Origin: Gymnogyps californianus
Lineage: Eukaryota; Chordata; Aves; Accipitriformes; Cathartidae
NCBI RefSeq assembly: GCF_018139145.2
Contig: NC_059500.1
Coordinates: forward strand, 46,584,072-46,648,071
Direction of reading: 5' to 3'
DNA: 64,000 nucleotides
A program made the position numbers and the translations under genes. The notes beneath the pieces are model-generated. The model worked only from the letters and a program-made list of their open reading frames with translations, was not told the DNA's origin and did no database searches. This document shows positions 49,666-61,924 of this stretch, piece by piece (position 1 is the first letter of the stretch; every line of letters begins with the position of its first letter).

Positions 49666-52600
49666 GTATGTGAAACAATCTCCCACCAAAAAAAGAAGTA
49701 ACCAAAGAGCCATTTGTGCTAAATGGTACATTCAGATCTTTCTCAACAAGGGAAGGAGATTTGTATGGATAACAAACCTAGCTGTGTTAGCAAGTAAATC
49801 TCAGTTGTAGGGTGGTCGTTAAATACCAGTACTGAAGGAGTTTGTCTGCGGTGACACTTCTCCAGTGCTCCCTGGAACACTGCCTCTCAGTACACACAGA
49901 AAAATAGAAAGCAAGACTTTTGATGAAAACACAAAACCGAGAATTAGGACATTTGGGTTTTCTCACAGATTCAGAGCTCTAAGTGATGAACTTTGACAAT
50001 CGGAAGTAAATGTACACATCAGGAATATTGCCTTGCATATTGATCCCAAACAAAACACTGTCAAAACATAACACATTTTTGTGTTTGGCTGTGGTTGGAG
50101 AGAATCTTCTTTTGATCCCTCTGTGTGATCGGATTATTGCCTGAAATACGAGATTCGATTGCACTTTTTTGTTCATTCAGCCAAGAGGTTCCAAGTGGTT
50201 TCTATGAATTCTTAGTCAATGGCTGCTCAATTAAGACCTTCGGCATAATTTGTGGAGATGACTATCAAGATGTCATCTACATGTCTCCTAGGCTGTAGCC
50301 TGCCTGTGCCAGATTTTAATGCTTCAAAGTGAAGTTTCACCCTGTACTTTTGATGAAATCATGGGATTAGTATATTGGCTTTCAGTAGAAAGACCTATAG
50401 CTCAAACTCATTAACTGTTGATTTTCTGTCCCAAAATAGAGCCCATCTGTGAAAACGGAAACATGTTTACTTATATATACACCAGAGAACCATTCAAAAA
50501 TATGAGCAGGCAGAATTGAGGCTGTGTTTCCACAATTAGTAATACTGTATCTGTTCTCAACTGGATCAGTACAAGTTTAATCCAAATCAATTGTGAGCAC
50601 AGCTGCATTTCAAATTAGCCAAAGCACACAACATCATCCTAATGTCAGCTTTCTGTTTTCCTGCTGGCTTCAAGAGGATAGACAATACCTGATTCAGCAT
50701 AAGGTTAGAGTGATGCAGAGAAACAATTTCCCTTCAGGTGGAGAGCCTGCCTACACAAATTTACCTTGTCAGAGTGGTTTGCAAAATCTGATCTGGCCCA
50801 GTGAGTGAGTTTGTGGCAGATGAACAGGTTGTCTCATGTGGACATGGCATTTGGTTGTGTACCAGCAGCTATAAAATCAGATTTATTGTGTTGTCAGACC
50901 AGAGTCAGCAGAGAGTTAGTGCACTGATAGAAATAAAAGATGGCTTTGGGAGAAGTTGCATTTGTGAGTTGGATAGTCACACAACCTGCAACAGCTTGGG
51001 CATGTCCTTGAAAAGTTCTCCATTAGTAACAGTGGCTTCTTAATAGGTTATTATTTATTAAGCATTAGGAATGTGTAATAATAGTGTTTTAGAAGCCCTC
51101 CAGGCATATTAGCTGAATCACAGCCTTTTCTAAATATAGTGTAAAAACTGATTCAGATTGACATAGTATGAATGCAGTTAAGGTGAACGGTAAAGACTGG
51201 ATATGTGTGCCATTTATTTATTTATTTATTTAGTACGAAGAATATAAAAGCCCTCAAGATTTCGCTGGTCTAAGTGAAATAAAAATTTTATCCACTCCGT
51301 TTGTCACCATGATTCTGCAGAGCCATCACTAACACTGTTCTTAAAAGAAAGCTGGAATGTAATAACAGTGTGTAAACCTCACTTGAGGTAATGTACCACC
51401 TTTTAAAAGCATCGGCACTTGAAAATAAGACTTCAGGAGGCTCAGCAGATAGTCTGCAGAAAATCAGAGGCAAGAGGGAGTTCCAGGGTATTGGGAAGAG
51501 AGGTTAAGCTTCCTCTTCCACTAGGTGTATATATCTAAGAGTTTTGCGGCTGCTGACCTCTATTTGGCATGCCTCCCTCCCTTCCCTCAGGAAAGCCATA
51601 AGCTACACATGTCAATATGCAGTGGTTGTGTTCCCTCTCCACAGGCCAGATAGATAGAGTGTAAAAATGTTGAATCTTATTATGCTGAACTAGCGTTCAG
51701 CTCACTTGTTTCCCAGGGATTTAAAGACCCTCCTGGGGCCTTCTTGAAGAAGAAACTAGAGTTGAGGTAAAGCAATTACATTCTCCTTACATAGAGGAGC
51801 ACCTGCCAAGAGTGATGTTGAATTTGCTCCACCAAGATAAGTATTCTTTACTTCAAACCAAAAAGTATCTCTGGACACGTAAGGGATAGTAAGGAGATAA
51901 AGCAAAGGGGAAGAAAAATCCTTTCCATCAATGTTCCATCAAATACTGGCAGCTGAACAAATCCAATTAATGATCTTTGTGATGGGGTGTTGTTAACAAG
52001 ATATCCACTGGTAATGCTCACTTTTTTCCTAAATGTGTTTGTACTCCTTGTCTCATTTCCACACATTTGAGAACCTCTGACCACAAATAGGTCAAAAATA
52101 AGATCCTTAGAAAGTCTGAGCCTTCTCTTACAAAGGTGTAAGTGGGGATGTAATCTGCAGGTAAGAAAATTTGAGTAAAATTGCAATCTGGACCTTCAGT
52201 TCTTTTACAGGTTGTGAGATGGTTCTTATAAAAAATTATGCAGTATACTTGCAGTTTGTGCTTAGCTAAGCTACAGGCCCTTTCACTAAAAGACAAACAA
52301 GTGCACGAAAGGGGTAGATCTTTTTTTTAATGTGACTCTCTGCAGTAATCACACATAGCAAATTACCACCTACAGAGCTTGTGAGACTTTTTATAGGAAG
52401 GGATGGTTAGCGTGTTGTTATTGTTGCAGACTGATTGTGGAAGTTGCAAAGCATCTGTGGGGATTTGGGTGCTTAGTTACTTGGCTGGGCTTGAGTCCTG
52501 ACGGGAAAACACTTACACTGAATTATGGCACAACAGATGTAGATTGTCTTCAGCTGACGAGGAATTAGTTCAGCTGTTTCTTTAAGTCAGATGCTGATTA

Positions 52601-54706
52601 AAAACAAACATTTTAAAAGAAAACTTGCTTTCAGCTCAGTTTTGCATGTTTCCTGTGATTCATTGAAAGTTTGTTCTGACTAAAATGCCACTTACATTTT
52701 GCCAATTGCTGCAAATATTGGAAAAAAGTTTACAGAGCTCTAAAGTCTTAGGTGGAACAGTCTGCAAACGCAGTCTGTTAATCGCCTTCTGGACAGCTTT
52801 TGTTGTGCTATCACCACATGCTAAATGCAGTTTGGAGGTTTTGTGATCAGCAGAATTAACTACTCCAGACATTTGGGGGGGGGGGGGGGGGGGGGGGGAA
52901 GAAAGAGGGAGAGAGAAAAAAGAATTATTTTTGTTTTAAATAGCCAATGAAACGTCTGTTGTTCAAAGTCACCCTTGAAGCATGTCTGTCGGTTGTTGGC
53001 CGGAGAGAGCAACACCTAAGTCACAGCCTTGTCCATGTTGCTTTAGATTTGACCACTTCACCCTTAGCAAAAAAAACTGGTGTGAATTACTTCAGGTGCC
53101 AATGGCAGAATTTGGAGTTATTGTTCACCGGGTGCATGTAGTATTATTTAGGCTTGCTACGCAGTAACAGAGACATAAAGGAAAGCTTTATTTTCCTTCT
53201 TTCAAAAGCAGTGTACCTTTTATTGTCTTTATTTAGAACTAAATATATTTTAATGTGCTTGAAAGAAATTGAGAACACAACTTCCACCCATCATTAATTT
53301 TCTGAGATTATGCTGAGGAAGAAAAATAAAACCTGAGAATCCCAGAGTTGGTTTAATGACTTTTTTTATAAAGTTCATAGTGAGATCACTGTTTGTAAAA
53401 GTTTATTATCTCACAAAACATGGGCAGCTTTTGTGTGAACTTAGAAATATGATCACTTTTCATTTTTGAGTCAATTAGAGTAAGGAAAAAAAAAAAAGAC
53501 CCTCTATCAACAAAGCACCCCCTATGCCTTTTGTTAATTGGAAGTTAAGGTCTTGCTAAACACTCAAGTTACTTCAGTCTGAGCTGATGAGCAAAATGAA
53601 ATGTGTCTGTAATTAAAAATATGTAAATTTGACTTATAAATAGCAGTGGCCTTTTAAAGGGGAAAGAGCGTCAAACTTGTTAATTGTGGAAGTAATCATT
53701 ACTCTGTACTATCATACAGTTACATGCTAATTATTATTTGATATTTAACATCCCTTTGATCCGATGTCATGCTAGCTGTACGTAGGTCCTTTTTCTTTTT
53801 TAGGTTAAAACTGGCATTGGCAGTTTTCTCACTCAGAATTAACTTCAGTCAAAGCCTTCAGTTAGTCAAAAGAACAACTTCAAGATTTTCTTGGTTTCTA
53901 GATTTAAGCCTACCTTATTCAGTCTAGTGATCTTAAAACATCATGATACCATTCACTTTAGAAGTGCTGGCACATTGACTTGTCCAAACCCACATGGACA
54001 TGAATTCTTTTAACACAAGGATTTCAGATTGTATCTTACAAAAGCTTTTTCTGCACAGAGGAGGATGCTCACAATATTGTAGTTTCAGGTTAAATAATGT
54101 TACATATAGGGTATTTGTTAGTAACTTCCTGTAATCGCCTTGCTACTGTGTCTGGTAATCGGTCTGTACAGATGAGCTTTCTCCCCAGTTTCTTCTTTGT
54201 GGCCTCATACAATGAAGGAATAATCCCATGTTTATCTGTCAGCAGAGATCCTTTTATTACATTTGTCAACATACTTAGGGCTATGAATGACTCAAAGTAG
54301 GTGCTGCAGTTTCACTGCAGTATAAAAGGAGAAAGAAAATAATGTATTATCTCCAAGTGAGACATACAAACATTTCAAGGTTCAAGTCTTTTTTTAAGTT
54401 TTCTTTAGCGTAAAAGTTTGTCATTTAAGTTCAAAGGCTGTATAGTGGATAAATGACATGTAGATAATTTTTAAAACTTGAAGTAAGACCAAAATATTCC
54501 TTCCTTTTTTTGTCTTTTCATCTAGAGACTTTTTTCCATTGGAAAAACACATATCCAAACAGGTTTTTGGGGTTTTTTTAACAACAGTAGAAATTCTTAT
54601 GATCATGCAGTCCAATGTCCTACACAACAATTTTCTCTGGGGGAAAGACAAAAAGAGAAACAGTTTGAATTGGTTGGTCCTGTTCATTGTATCTTTCATT
54701 CTGAAG
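49666..54706 (+). other. PCSK5: PCSK5 intron, 5.0 kb
   Basis: Phase-1 intron, GTATGT to ATTCTGAAG. The 3' end has a rather weak, purine-interrupted pyrimidine tract (TCATTCTGAAG). Minor items: (TTTA)5 at 51212-51232 and the G24 run listed separately. Open frames at 51848-52296 (-) and 52947-53167 (+) have no recognisable product. Confidence 0.85.
52875..52898 (+). repeat. G24 homopolymer run
   Basis: 24 consecutive G on the sense strand, followed directly by GA-rich sequence to about 52922, so the stretch of about 48 nt is all purine. It has strong potential for G-quadruplex or triplex structure in DNA and in the pre-mRNA. Runs of this length are prone to sequencing and assembly length errors. 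Confidence 0.95.
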
Positions 54707-54879
54707 GTGTACGGATGCTGGACGGAGATGTGACAGACATGGTAGAAGCAAAGTCTCTAAGCCTTAATCCCCAGCACATCCACATCTATAGTGCCAGCTG
54801 GGGGCCTGATGACGACGGTAAGACTGTGGATGGACCTGCTTCTCTAGCACGTCAGGCCTTTGAGAACGGCATCAGAATG
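54707..54879 (+). CDS. PCSK5: PCSK5 exon: substrate-pocket and SASWGP block
   Basis: A 173-bp exon entered in phase 1 and left in phase 0 (acceptor ATTCTGAAG, donor GTAGGT after ...AGA ATG). It encodes [58 protein letters not shown]. The DGDVTD acids correspond to residues lining the basic-residue pockets in furin, and [16 protein letters not shown] is the convertase signature. MVEAKS and [11 protein letters not shown] match PCSK5 (PCSK6 differs). The exon contains an internal donor-like GGTAAGA (GT at 54818-54819). The next exon, with the oxyanion Asn, was not found before 64000. Confidence 0.95.
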
Positions 54880-57286
54880 GTAGGTTGGCATCAAAGTGCA
54901 TCTCCTGGATCTGCTCTCGTGTGCAAGTGTAAGGGTACACATGCCCGGTACGTGCAAGTGCACGGCATGGGGAAGAGGAAAGGATTCTGAAGGAAAGAAG
55001 AAAAGCTTCCTTTGCATAAAACTAAAAATGCATTTTCCTTCTATAGTGACCTGATGGTCAGTCCTTCCTGAAGTATCAGCTCTGTTCATTTTCAACTGGA
55101 ATACGTCATCCTCAGTGTCCTTTAAAACTGCTCTGAGGTAATGATGTAATTCTGCAAGAAAAAATAAGGCTGAAAAATGCTACTTTGCACAGCAGTGCCA
55201 AGTCATCAAATCTGAATTACAATGAAATTTTAAAGCAAAGCCTTGACTGTTTTTCCTCCTTTCTTCCTTTCTTTCATTGCTTTGTTTTGCTTGATTTCTT
55301 AATGGAAGTTTGATGATTTTAATAGGGAGTTGGGGGCTAAAAAAAGTCTACACCCATGTTTCTTTTAGCATTTATGTCTGGTCTCAGAGAACTTACACGC
55401 TATTTGTAACTTACATATACATTTCTCTACAAGCCTGTGCTGTTACATTTTTTCTGTGATATAGCCCAGAGATCTTCAATAATACAACACACAAAATCCC
55501 AAACGCCCCTATGTGAAAAAATCTAAGACCTTTTCAATTTTCTTTAATAAGTTACTGTCAAACAAATAAGACCACAGAAGGAAACGAGTAGTTAGAGGAA
55601 CTTTTGATGGCAGAGGCCAGTTTTTAGTTCTTCCTTTTACCCTCCTGCCTGTTAAATAGATCAGGGAATTCCTCGTCTTCCAGCGATCACACCTCTTTCC
55701 ACTATATAGGACTGGTGGAAAGGATTTTAAAGCTTTGCACTTGAAGGTCTGAGCATTATTTTGAATGCAGCAGGAGACTTGCTAGTTCAGTGGTGGGTGG
55801 CTCTAGGATCAGAAAAGAAGAGATTAATACAAAACATTTGTTTAAAGAGACTGAAACTGTTGGACCAAAGTGGAACTGGAATGTAGTTACTGGAACATGG
55901 TAACACTGTGCAGCAAGATCGGAAAGTGCAGCTATTATTGAAGTCAGTAAGTGTTTTAACCAGGTATGCCAAGACTGACTTTAGCAAACTATAGCTAACA
56001 TTCAGCCTGGAAGATTTGTGCCGTGTGTAAAAGAGTGTCTGCCACTGAGAGACTATATTAGTTTAATGTATACCATAAAAAGCAGTCATAACAGCAAACA
56101 GGGACAATGGGTGCAGAGGGGTAATAGGCAAAGTTACAAGAGCACCTGGTCAAGCTGACAGTCTGTATGCACAGTGCAGCATTTCAGGTGATTTGCAGTA
56201 TACTTGACTGTACGTTATAAATAAATAAATCATAAAATTGATACCAAGTATCATCATAAACATTGCCTAGCAGCACAAGCCTAGGAGGTGTGAATTGACA
56301 TCTAATCATAGCTGCATCCTTGGCTTATTTTGATTTCCTCGATAAAGTTGCATAATTTCTTACTCTCGCCCCTGTCCTCCCTGCCCCAAATGTCGATAAC
56401 AATACATGCTCAACTACCTAGCAGGTAAGTTATGAAGAGCAATTCCTGAAATACTAAACTGACAACAGGGACTGTGTGCTTCCTATGCTGCATGATGTTA
56501 AAGACATGTCTCTCAAACTCAGTTCTGTGAATGCTTTACTAGCCATGCAGCCGTGGACCACTGCCTTCCTTTCACTTGGTCATATGATGACCATTCAGTG
56601 TGGAGCTGCAGATTTACGCTTTAGAGTGTTGTACATTATGTAATATGTGAAGCCTACCATAACAAAATACACAAGTATGTACTTTACCCTGCAAGAAATT
56701 CCAGGGACTTAGCAGTTAAACACTGATAGATTCTGCCCCAGAGAACTCTGCTGTATTTAGTAATCATTATTAAAATAGTTATTGAACTGCTCTTAGAACA
56801 ATATAACAAGTATGTGGAAGGCCCAAAGCATCTCTGTTACTGCTTCCCATGCATCATCACTCCTACTTTCAGATGGAATATCAGCGCTCCCCATCACCCA
56901 GCTAGTGTTTACTACTGTTCGACAGTGACCACAGGGAAGAAAAACAATAAAGCGATGAAGGGGACCCTAATGGAACTGCAGGATGCAGGGGAACTTGAAC
57001 AAAATAAGTTTTATGTTTAAACATGTATATGTCTTAGTTTAAATGTCATATTTCATGTAGGTAAGACAATCATGAAAAGTTCAGCCCAAATTTCTGTACC
57101 AGAAGAACTCAGCCATTTCCTCATTGAAATCTCAAACTGGGGATAAATCCGGTATAAATCAAGAATGTGGAATAATTTGCCAAGAGCGTGGATCTTGCCT
57201 ACAAGCATTATTGTTCCATTGTTATTATTATAGCTGTAATATGAGAGGATACCCTACAGAACCCAGATGAATTTCATTTTACCAGC
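54880..57286 (+). other. PCSK5: PCSK5 intron following the SASWGP exon (start)
   Basis: Begins GTAGGT. If retained, the reading frame would run 36 more codons and stop at 54988-54990. No gene or mobile element was recognised in the rest. Confidence 0.75.
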
Positions 57287-57873
57287 TGTCGTGGTTTAAC
57301 CCCAGCCAGCAACTAAGCACCACACAGCCGCTTGCTCGCTCCCCTCCTGGTGGGATGGGGGAGAGAATCAGAAGAGCAAAAATGAGAAAATTCGTGGGTT
57401 GAGATAAAGACGGTTTAATAGGTAAAGCAAAAGCCACGCATGCAAGCAAAGCAAAACAAGGAATTCATTCACCCCTTCCCATCGGCAGGCAGGTGTTCAG
57501 CCATCTCCAGGAAAGCAGGGCTCCATCACACGTAACAGTCACTTGGGAAGACAAATGCCATCACTCCGAACGTCACCCCCTTCCTTCTTCTTCCCCCAGC
57601 TTTGTATGCTGATCGTGATGTCATATGGTCTGGACTATCCCTTTGGTCAGTTGGGGTCAGCTGTCCTGGCTGTGTCCCCTCCCAACTTCTGGTGCACCCC
57701 CAGCCTACTCGCTGGTGGGGTGGTGCGAGAAGCAGAAAAGGCCTTGACTCTGTGTCAGCACTGCTCAGCAATAACTAAAACATCCCAACACTGTTTTCAG
57801 CACAAATCCAAAACACAGCCCCATACTCGCTACTATGAAGAAAATTAACGCTATTCCAGCCAAAATCAGCACA
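57287..57873 (-). mobile_element. Solo LTR of an endogenous retrovirus, copy 3
   Basis: A 587-bp LTR starting TGTCGTGGTTTAAC and ending CAGCACA on +. It is collinear and very similar to copy 2 (21481-22090), in the same minus orientation. The TATA-like box is mutated on the reverse strand (TACAAA; TTTGTA on + at 57601-57606), and ATTAAA is kept (TTTAAT on + at 57414-57419). No matching direct repeats are seen (ACCAGC left, TTGTTC right), which could reflect decay or recombination with another copy. No internal retroviral genes. Confidence 0.9.
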
Positions 57874-60800
57874 TTGTTCTATATTTTTACTAAGTACCAG
57901 TATATAGTGGAAACATAGTATTTAATTTTAGAATTCTGAGGTGGTCTTTTTTCTGGTAACAATGCAGGAAAAGAGTTCGGTATATTTTTTTGAGAAATAG
58001 TGGAAGTCATATTTGATACAAGTGAAATTATTCATTTTACAATTTAGCTTTTATTTCATTTTATCAACTTTTTGTTCTGCCCAAAATTGCCCATGCAGAG
58101 TTGAATAGATCTAAATATTTCCATATATTTGGAAATTTTGTCTAGCTCTGACTACAAAAGCTTTTTCATTTCTACTAAGGAAATAAAAGTTCTCTTTAAA
58201 ACTTACATAAAATCATACTGATAAGAAATACAAAATGTTTAAGGTTAATCTCTAATTTGCATTCTTTAAAATGTAATATAGACTGAAAGATTGTAAATGT
58301 ATGTCTCAATTACCACCTTCCTTAATAGGCTTAGTTTCCAGACCAAAAATTACTTTTAAGATGAACCTGTTCTTGTTCTTTTTAATAAACCATGCTTTTC
58401 CGTGTTCAGATAAAGGTACTTTTTCTATATTTCCTTACACTGTCATAAGATACGTCATTTTAAAAGATGAGGCAAATGGGAGAAGACAAATTAGCTTTGT
58501 GCCAAAATATTCCTAAAATCAGATCATTGTCCAAGGTAATGACTAGATACTCAGCCAAACATAGATTTCCCCAAGCAGTCATAGTAATTGTGCAAATAAT
58601 AATAGGCACACAAAAACACTTATTACCTTGTATACAGATCTTGACCTTCCTTTTTTAGAAATATTGATCTGAACAACAACAGTATTGCATCTAGTACAGC
58701 ATCTGTGATGTAAATGAAAGTAACGTTGGTACAGGAAAATTTGGCAAGACCTTTCAGATCTACACAAAGGTTCAAGATTTATATTCTTCATTTATTGTGC
58801 ATGTGCACACACAACTGGATATTGTTTTTTAAAAATGGGACAGCAAAGGGAAAGGTCAAGATTTTTTAAAAGCACCTGAAAAGGAAATTGTGCTCAGCTT
58901 GTTTAATTAGGAAAATCAAAGGTGGTGCTGAATAATAACTTTGATTAAAGTATAATTAAACTGAATTATTACCTCTTTTTTATTATACTCATGAAGTGAA
59001 AATGAAATGGATGCAAGAGCCACAGTTTCTTATTCAGTTTGCTGAGAGACTGGGATCCATGAAAAAAAATGCCTGGTTTAGCGCATATTATTCCAATTAA
59101 CAGCTCATGCAGGGTGTTTTAGAACTATTATTTTTAAATCTGCTGAGCTAATGTGATTACTCCTTCCAAATCCTGCAGAAAATAACAAAGATAAATGACT
59201 GTACAGTTTTTCCGTAGAGTCCCACAGAGACAGCACATGCCATGAATTGAAGTAGACAAATCTATTAAAGGATACTGAGTAATAACTGAGTTTATGAAAT
59301 GACAGCCTAACCCACAAGTTAAATATGCTTTAAAAATTCTGCCCAGGATCAAGGTAAAGGAGGAGGAAAACAATTTTTAAACCTGTCTCAAGTACCATGA
59401 TTTTCTGTCATCTTTAGGGTATTTTGTTTAATTCTATTAAATTTGCATACTTGAGTTCAAAGAGAAACCTTGGAGACTTTGCTATCAAACAATTTCTATG
59501 CAAATATAAAAGCCTCCTTTATATCATGCTTCCGGTTGACAAGGTCCTTTTCTTGGAAATAGTGCAGTCATAAGGGTGGAAAATTCTAGAGGCTTGTGTT
59601 TTAAATACGAATGTATTAGAAGTTGTAGACCTCATAATCTCGAAAATAATTCCATTATAATCGTGCAGAACTTGCCTGAAAAAAATCAGACAAAGGGCAG
59701 TATATCCAAAAGTTACACATTCAAGAAAAATTAGGTATGCAATGTCACATTTCACCCTGTGTTCAAGAACAAACAGACTTAGCGTTGCAAAACATAATTG
59801 TGGCCAAATCATGTAATAAGACTGTGCTGAGTCTGGGACAAAAGGGAGAACACAAAAGCCTTTCCTTGATTTAGAAAGATAAAACCAAAGTACCATTAGA
59901 TTTTAAGGGGACTGTATCTCACAGTCTATAAGCACAATACTATAAGCATTTGAGAGGCTTAGGCTCGCTGATTCATGGCTCTGTGATACAGCATTCAGAC
60001 TAGTTCATTTCTATTCATACAAATAAGCCTGTTATTCTGGGATCTGTCTCAACATCATTTGGAGAGTAATGCATTTCAGATATTCTGAGTTGTGCTTTCA
60101 CTGCTGTTTGGCAAAGACCTAATAGTCAAGTTTCTGGATATATGACCCCCGTTGATATTTTACATTGCAGGGTTTCAAAGAGCTGGTTATCTCACCTCTC
60201 TAAACATCTCGCCAACAGCATGCTTTATGTTGTTTGTTTTGCAGTACCCATAAGGTAGTCCAAATCAGTGACAGAGCAGGTCATCCTTAATACAACCTAA
60301 GAGGGTGGAGAGGCAGGGAAATCTACATGGAAACTTTTGGCTTTCTGCCTGCGTCAGTGCAGGGGCCTTCATCTTATTGCCATGACACCATTCTGTTTAG
60401 CAAGCTGGACACAAGCCAAAATGTTTGAGGGACATTAATGATCAGATGCCGTGTGGCTGAACCTCTTGTGAGAACTCGGCTTGGTGCCTTCCCTCCCATC
60501 ATCACTGCCCCTTCTCATCTCTCTCGCTTCACCAACTTTGGCTGCAGAGTGTATGTTCAAAGTGTTTGCTGGGAGCAGAAGGCTCTCTTACAATCACTAA
60601 ACAACCCTCCTACCCACATGCAAGAGAGAGAAAGGCAAGGCAAGAAAAAGGAAGGGAAGAAAAGGGAAGAGAAGAAGAAGGAAAGGAGAAAAGAAAGAAA
60701 ACAGATTTCACATTTATTATTATCATCATCATCATCACTGTATGCTTCTACTCCAAAAGTGGAAGAGATGATTGTTCGTAATTTGCAAGTGTCCAGGCAA

Positions 60801-61924
60801 AGGTTTGCTGCCTGTGTTGTACCACAGATGTTTCTCTTAAATTTATTTGTCCTGTCATCGCTTCTCTCCATCATTCTGAGTAGGATGTGTTGCCTACACA
60901 AAGAGGAGTTATTCTGTTCTGCTTTGCCAGAGAATTGCACTATAAAAGTCAAAGACAGAAGTTACTGCAAGAAGACTTCCAGTCAAATGTGTCAAAATAA
61001 CTTCCAAAATGGCTGTCGTTTTATACATTGAAATATTGTGATGCACAGAGGTTAAGACCAGATGTTTTAAACTGTGTATTGTGTTTGTTCACCTTGTACA
61101 GCTGCGATTTGAGACTGAATAACACATATCTGTGTGTGTGCACATCTCAGATCATACGTAGATACGTTTTGCATGCACAAGACCTCCTGCGCGTTTCTAA
61201 CTAGTTGTCAAAACCTGCTTGTTGGAGATCAATCAGAATAATTAGTACTGTGCTTGGGGAAGGTCTCAGAAGACATGATTTCCAGTATGCTGATGTAACC
61301 TAATGTTAGGTCCTGGCATTTACCTGTTATATGATTTGCATATATACTGTATATCCCTATTGCATCTATGATGTAATATCTGAACATGTGATGTTATAGT
61401 TACTTCAACATACCGAGTTAAACTTTGGGTAGCTCTCTACTACAGGTGGGTGCTGACTATATACCAGAACTGGAAAAATCATATGGCATTTTAACATTGT
61501 AATTCTTCCTTCTGATGTCACGAGACATAGCACCATTGACTTGAAATAATATTTGTAGTTCTAACATCAGAAAAGGTGATTATCAGCTAGTCCTGGCCTT
61601 CATCATAAGCCAAATCAGCAAAATTTCATTCAATTATTACGGCATCAATATCCCTGTTTTCTTGATCCGTCTATTGTTTTCTGTTTTCTGTACATCTTTT
61701 GAGAAGAGCCAGTCTTGACTGAAACCTGTTATGTCCATGGTTGTGCAAGTCACTAATAACCTTCACTATTAAAAATAAATAGCTTGTTACTCATCTAAAT
61801 TTCTTAGTTTCCTTTCCACTGTAAAATGCCTCTTCTGCTGTATTTATGGTGCATCTTCTGGTGTTCGAAATCTCCACATGTAAGTAATTACAGATTTTGG
61901 CCAAGTGATCTCTTGGATAAATTA
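57874..61924. other. PCSK5 intron continued, no gene seen
   Basis: AT-rich. Contains a 197-codon plus-strand open frame (60438-61031) whose middle is made of simple purine and ATC repeats, and a 125-codon minus-strand frame (59896-59519). Neither resembles a known protein. A motif-dense stretch at 58900-58960 is noted under findings. Confidence 0.5.
60622..60737 (+). repeat. Purine tract followed by TTA/ATC triplets
   Basis: GA-rich purine tract from 60622 to about 60700, uninterrupted for about 60 nt from 60642. After a short gap comes (TTA)(ATC)n at 60713-60737. It gives Lys/Glu/Arg- and Ser-rich artificial open frames. Confidence 0.9.

Noticed and set aside
25126..54879. Assignment to PCSK6 or furin
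   Set aside because: [31 protein letters not shown] and [11 protein letters not shown] fit PCSK5; PCSK6 and furin differ at these places.
59519..59896. 125-codon minus-strand frame
   Set aside because: No recognised domain, no conserved start or splice context; AT-rich intron.
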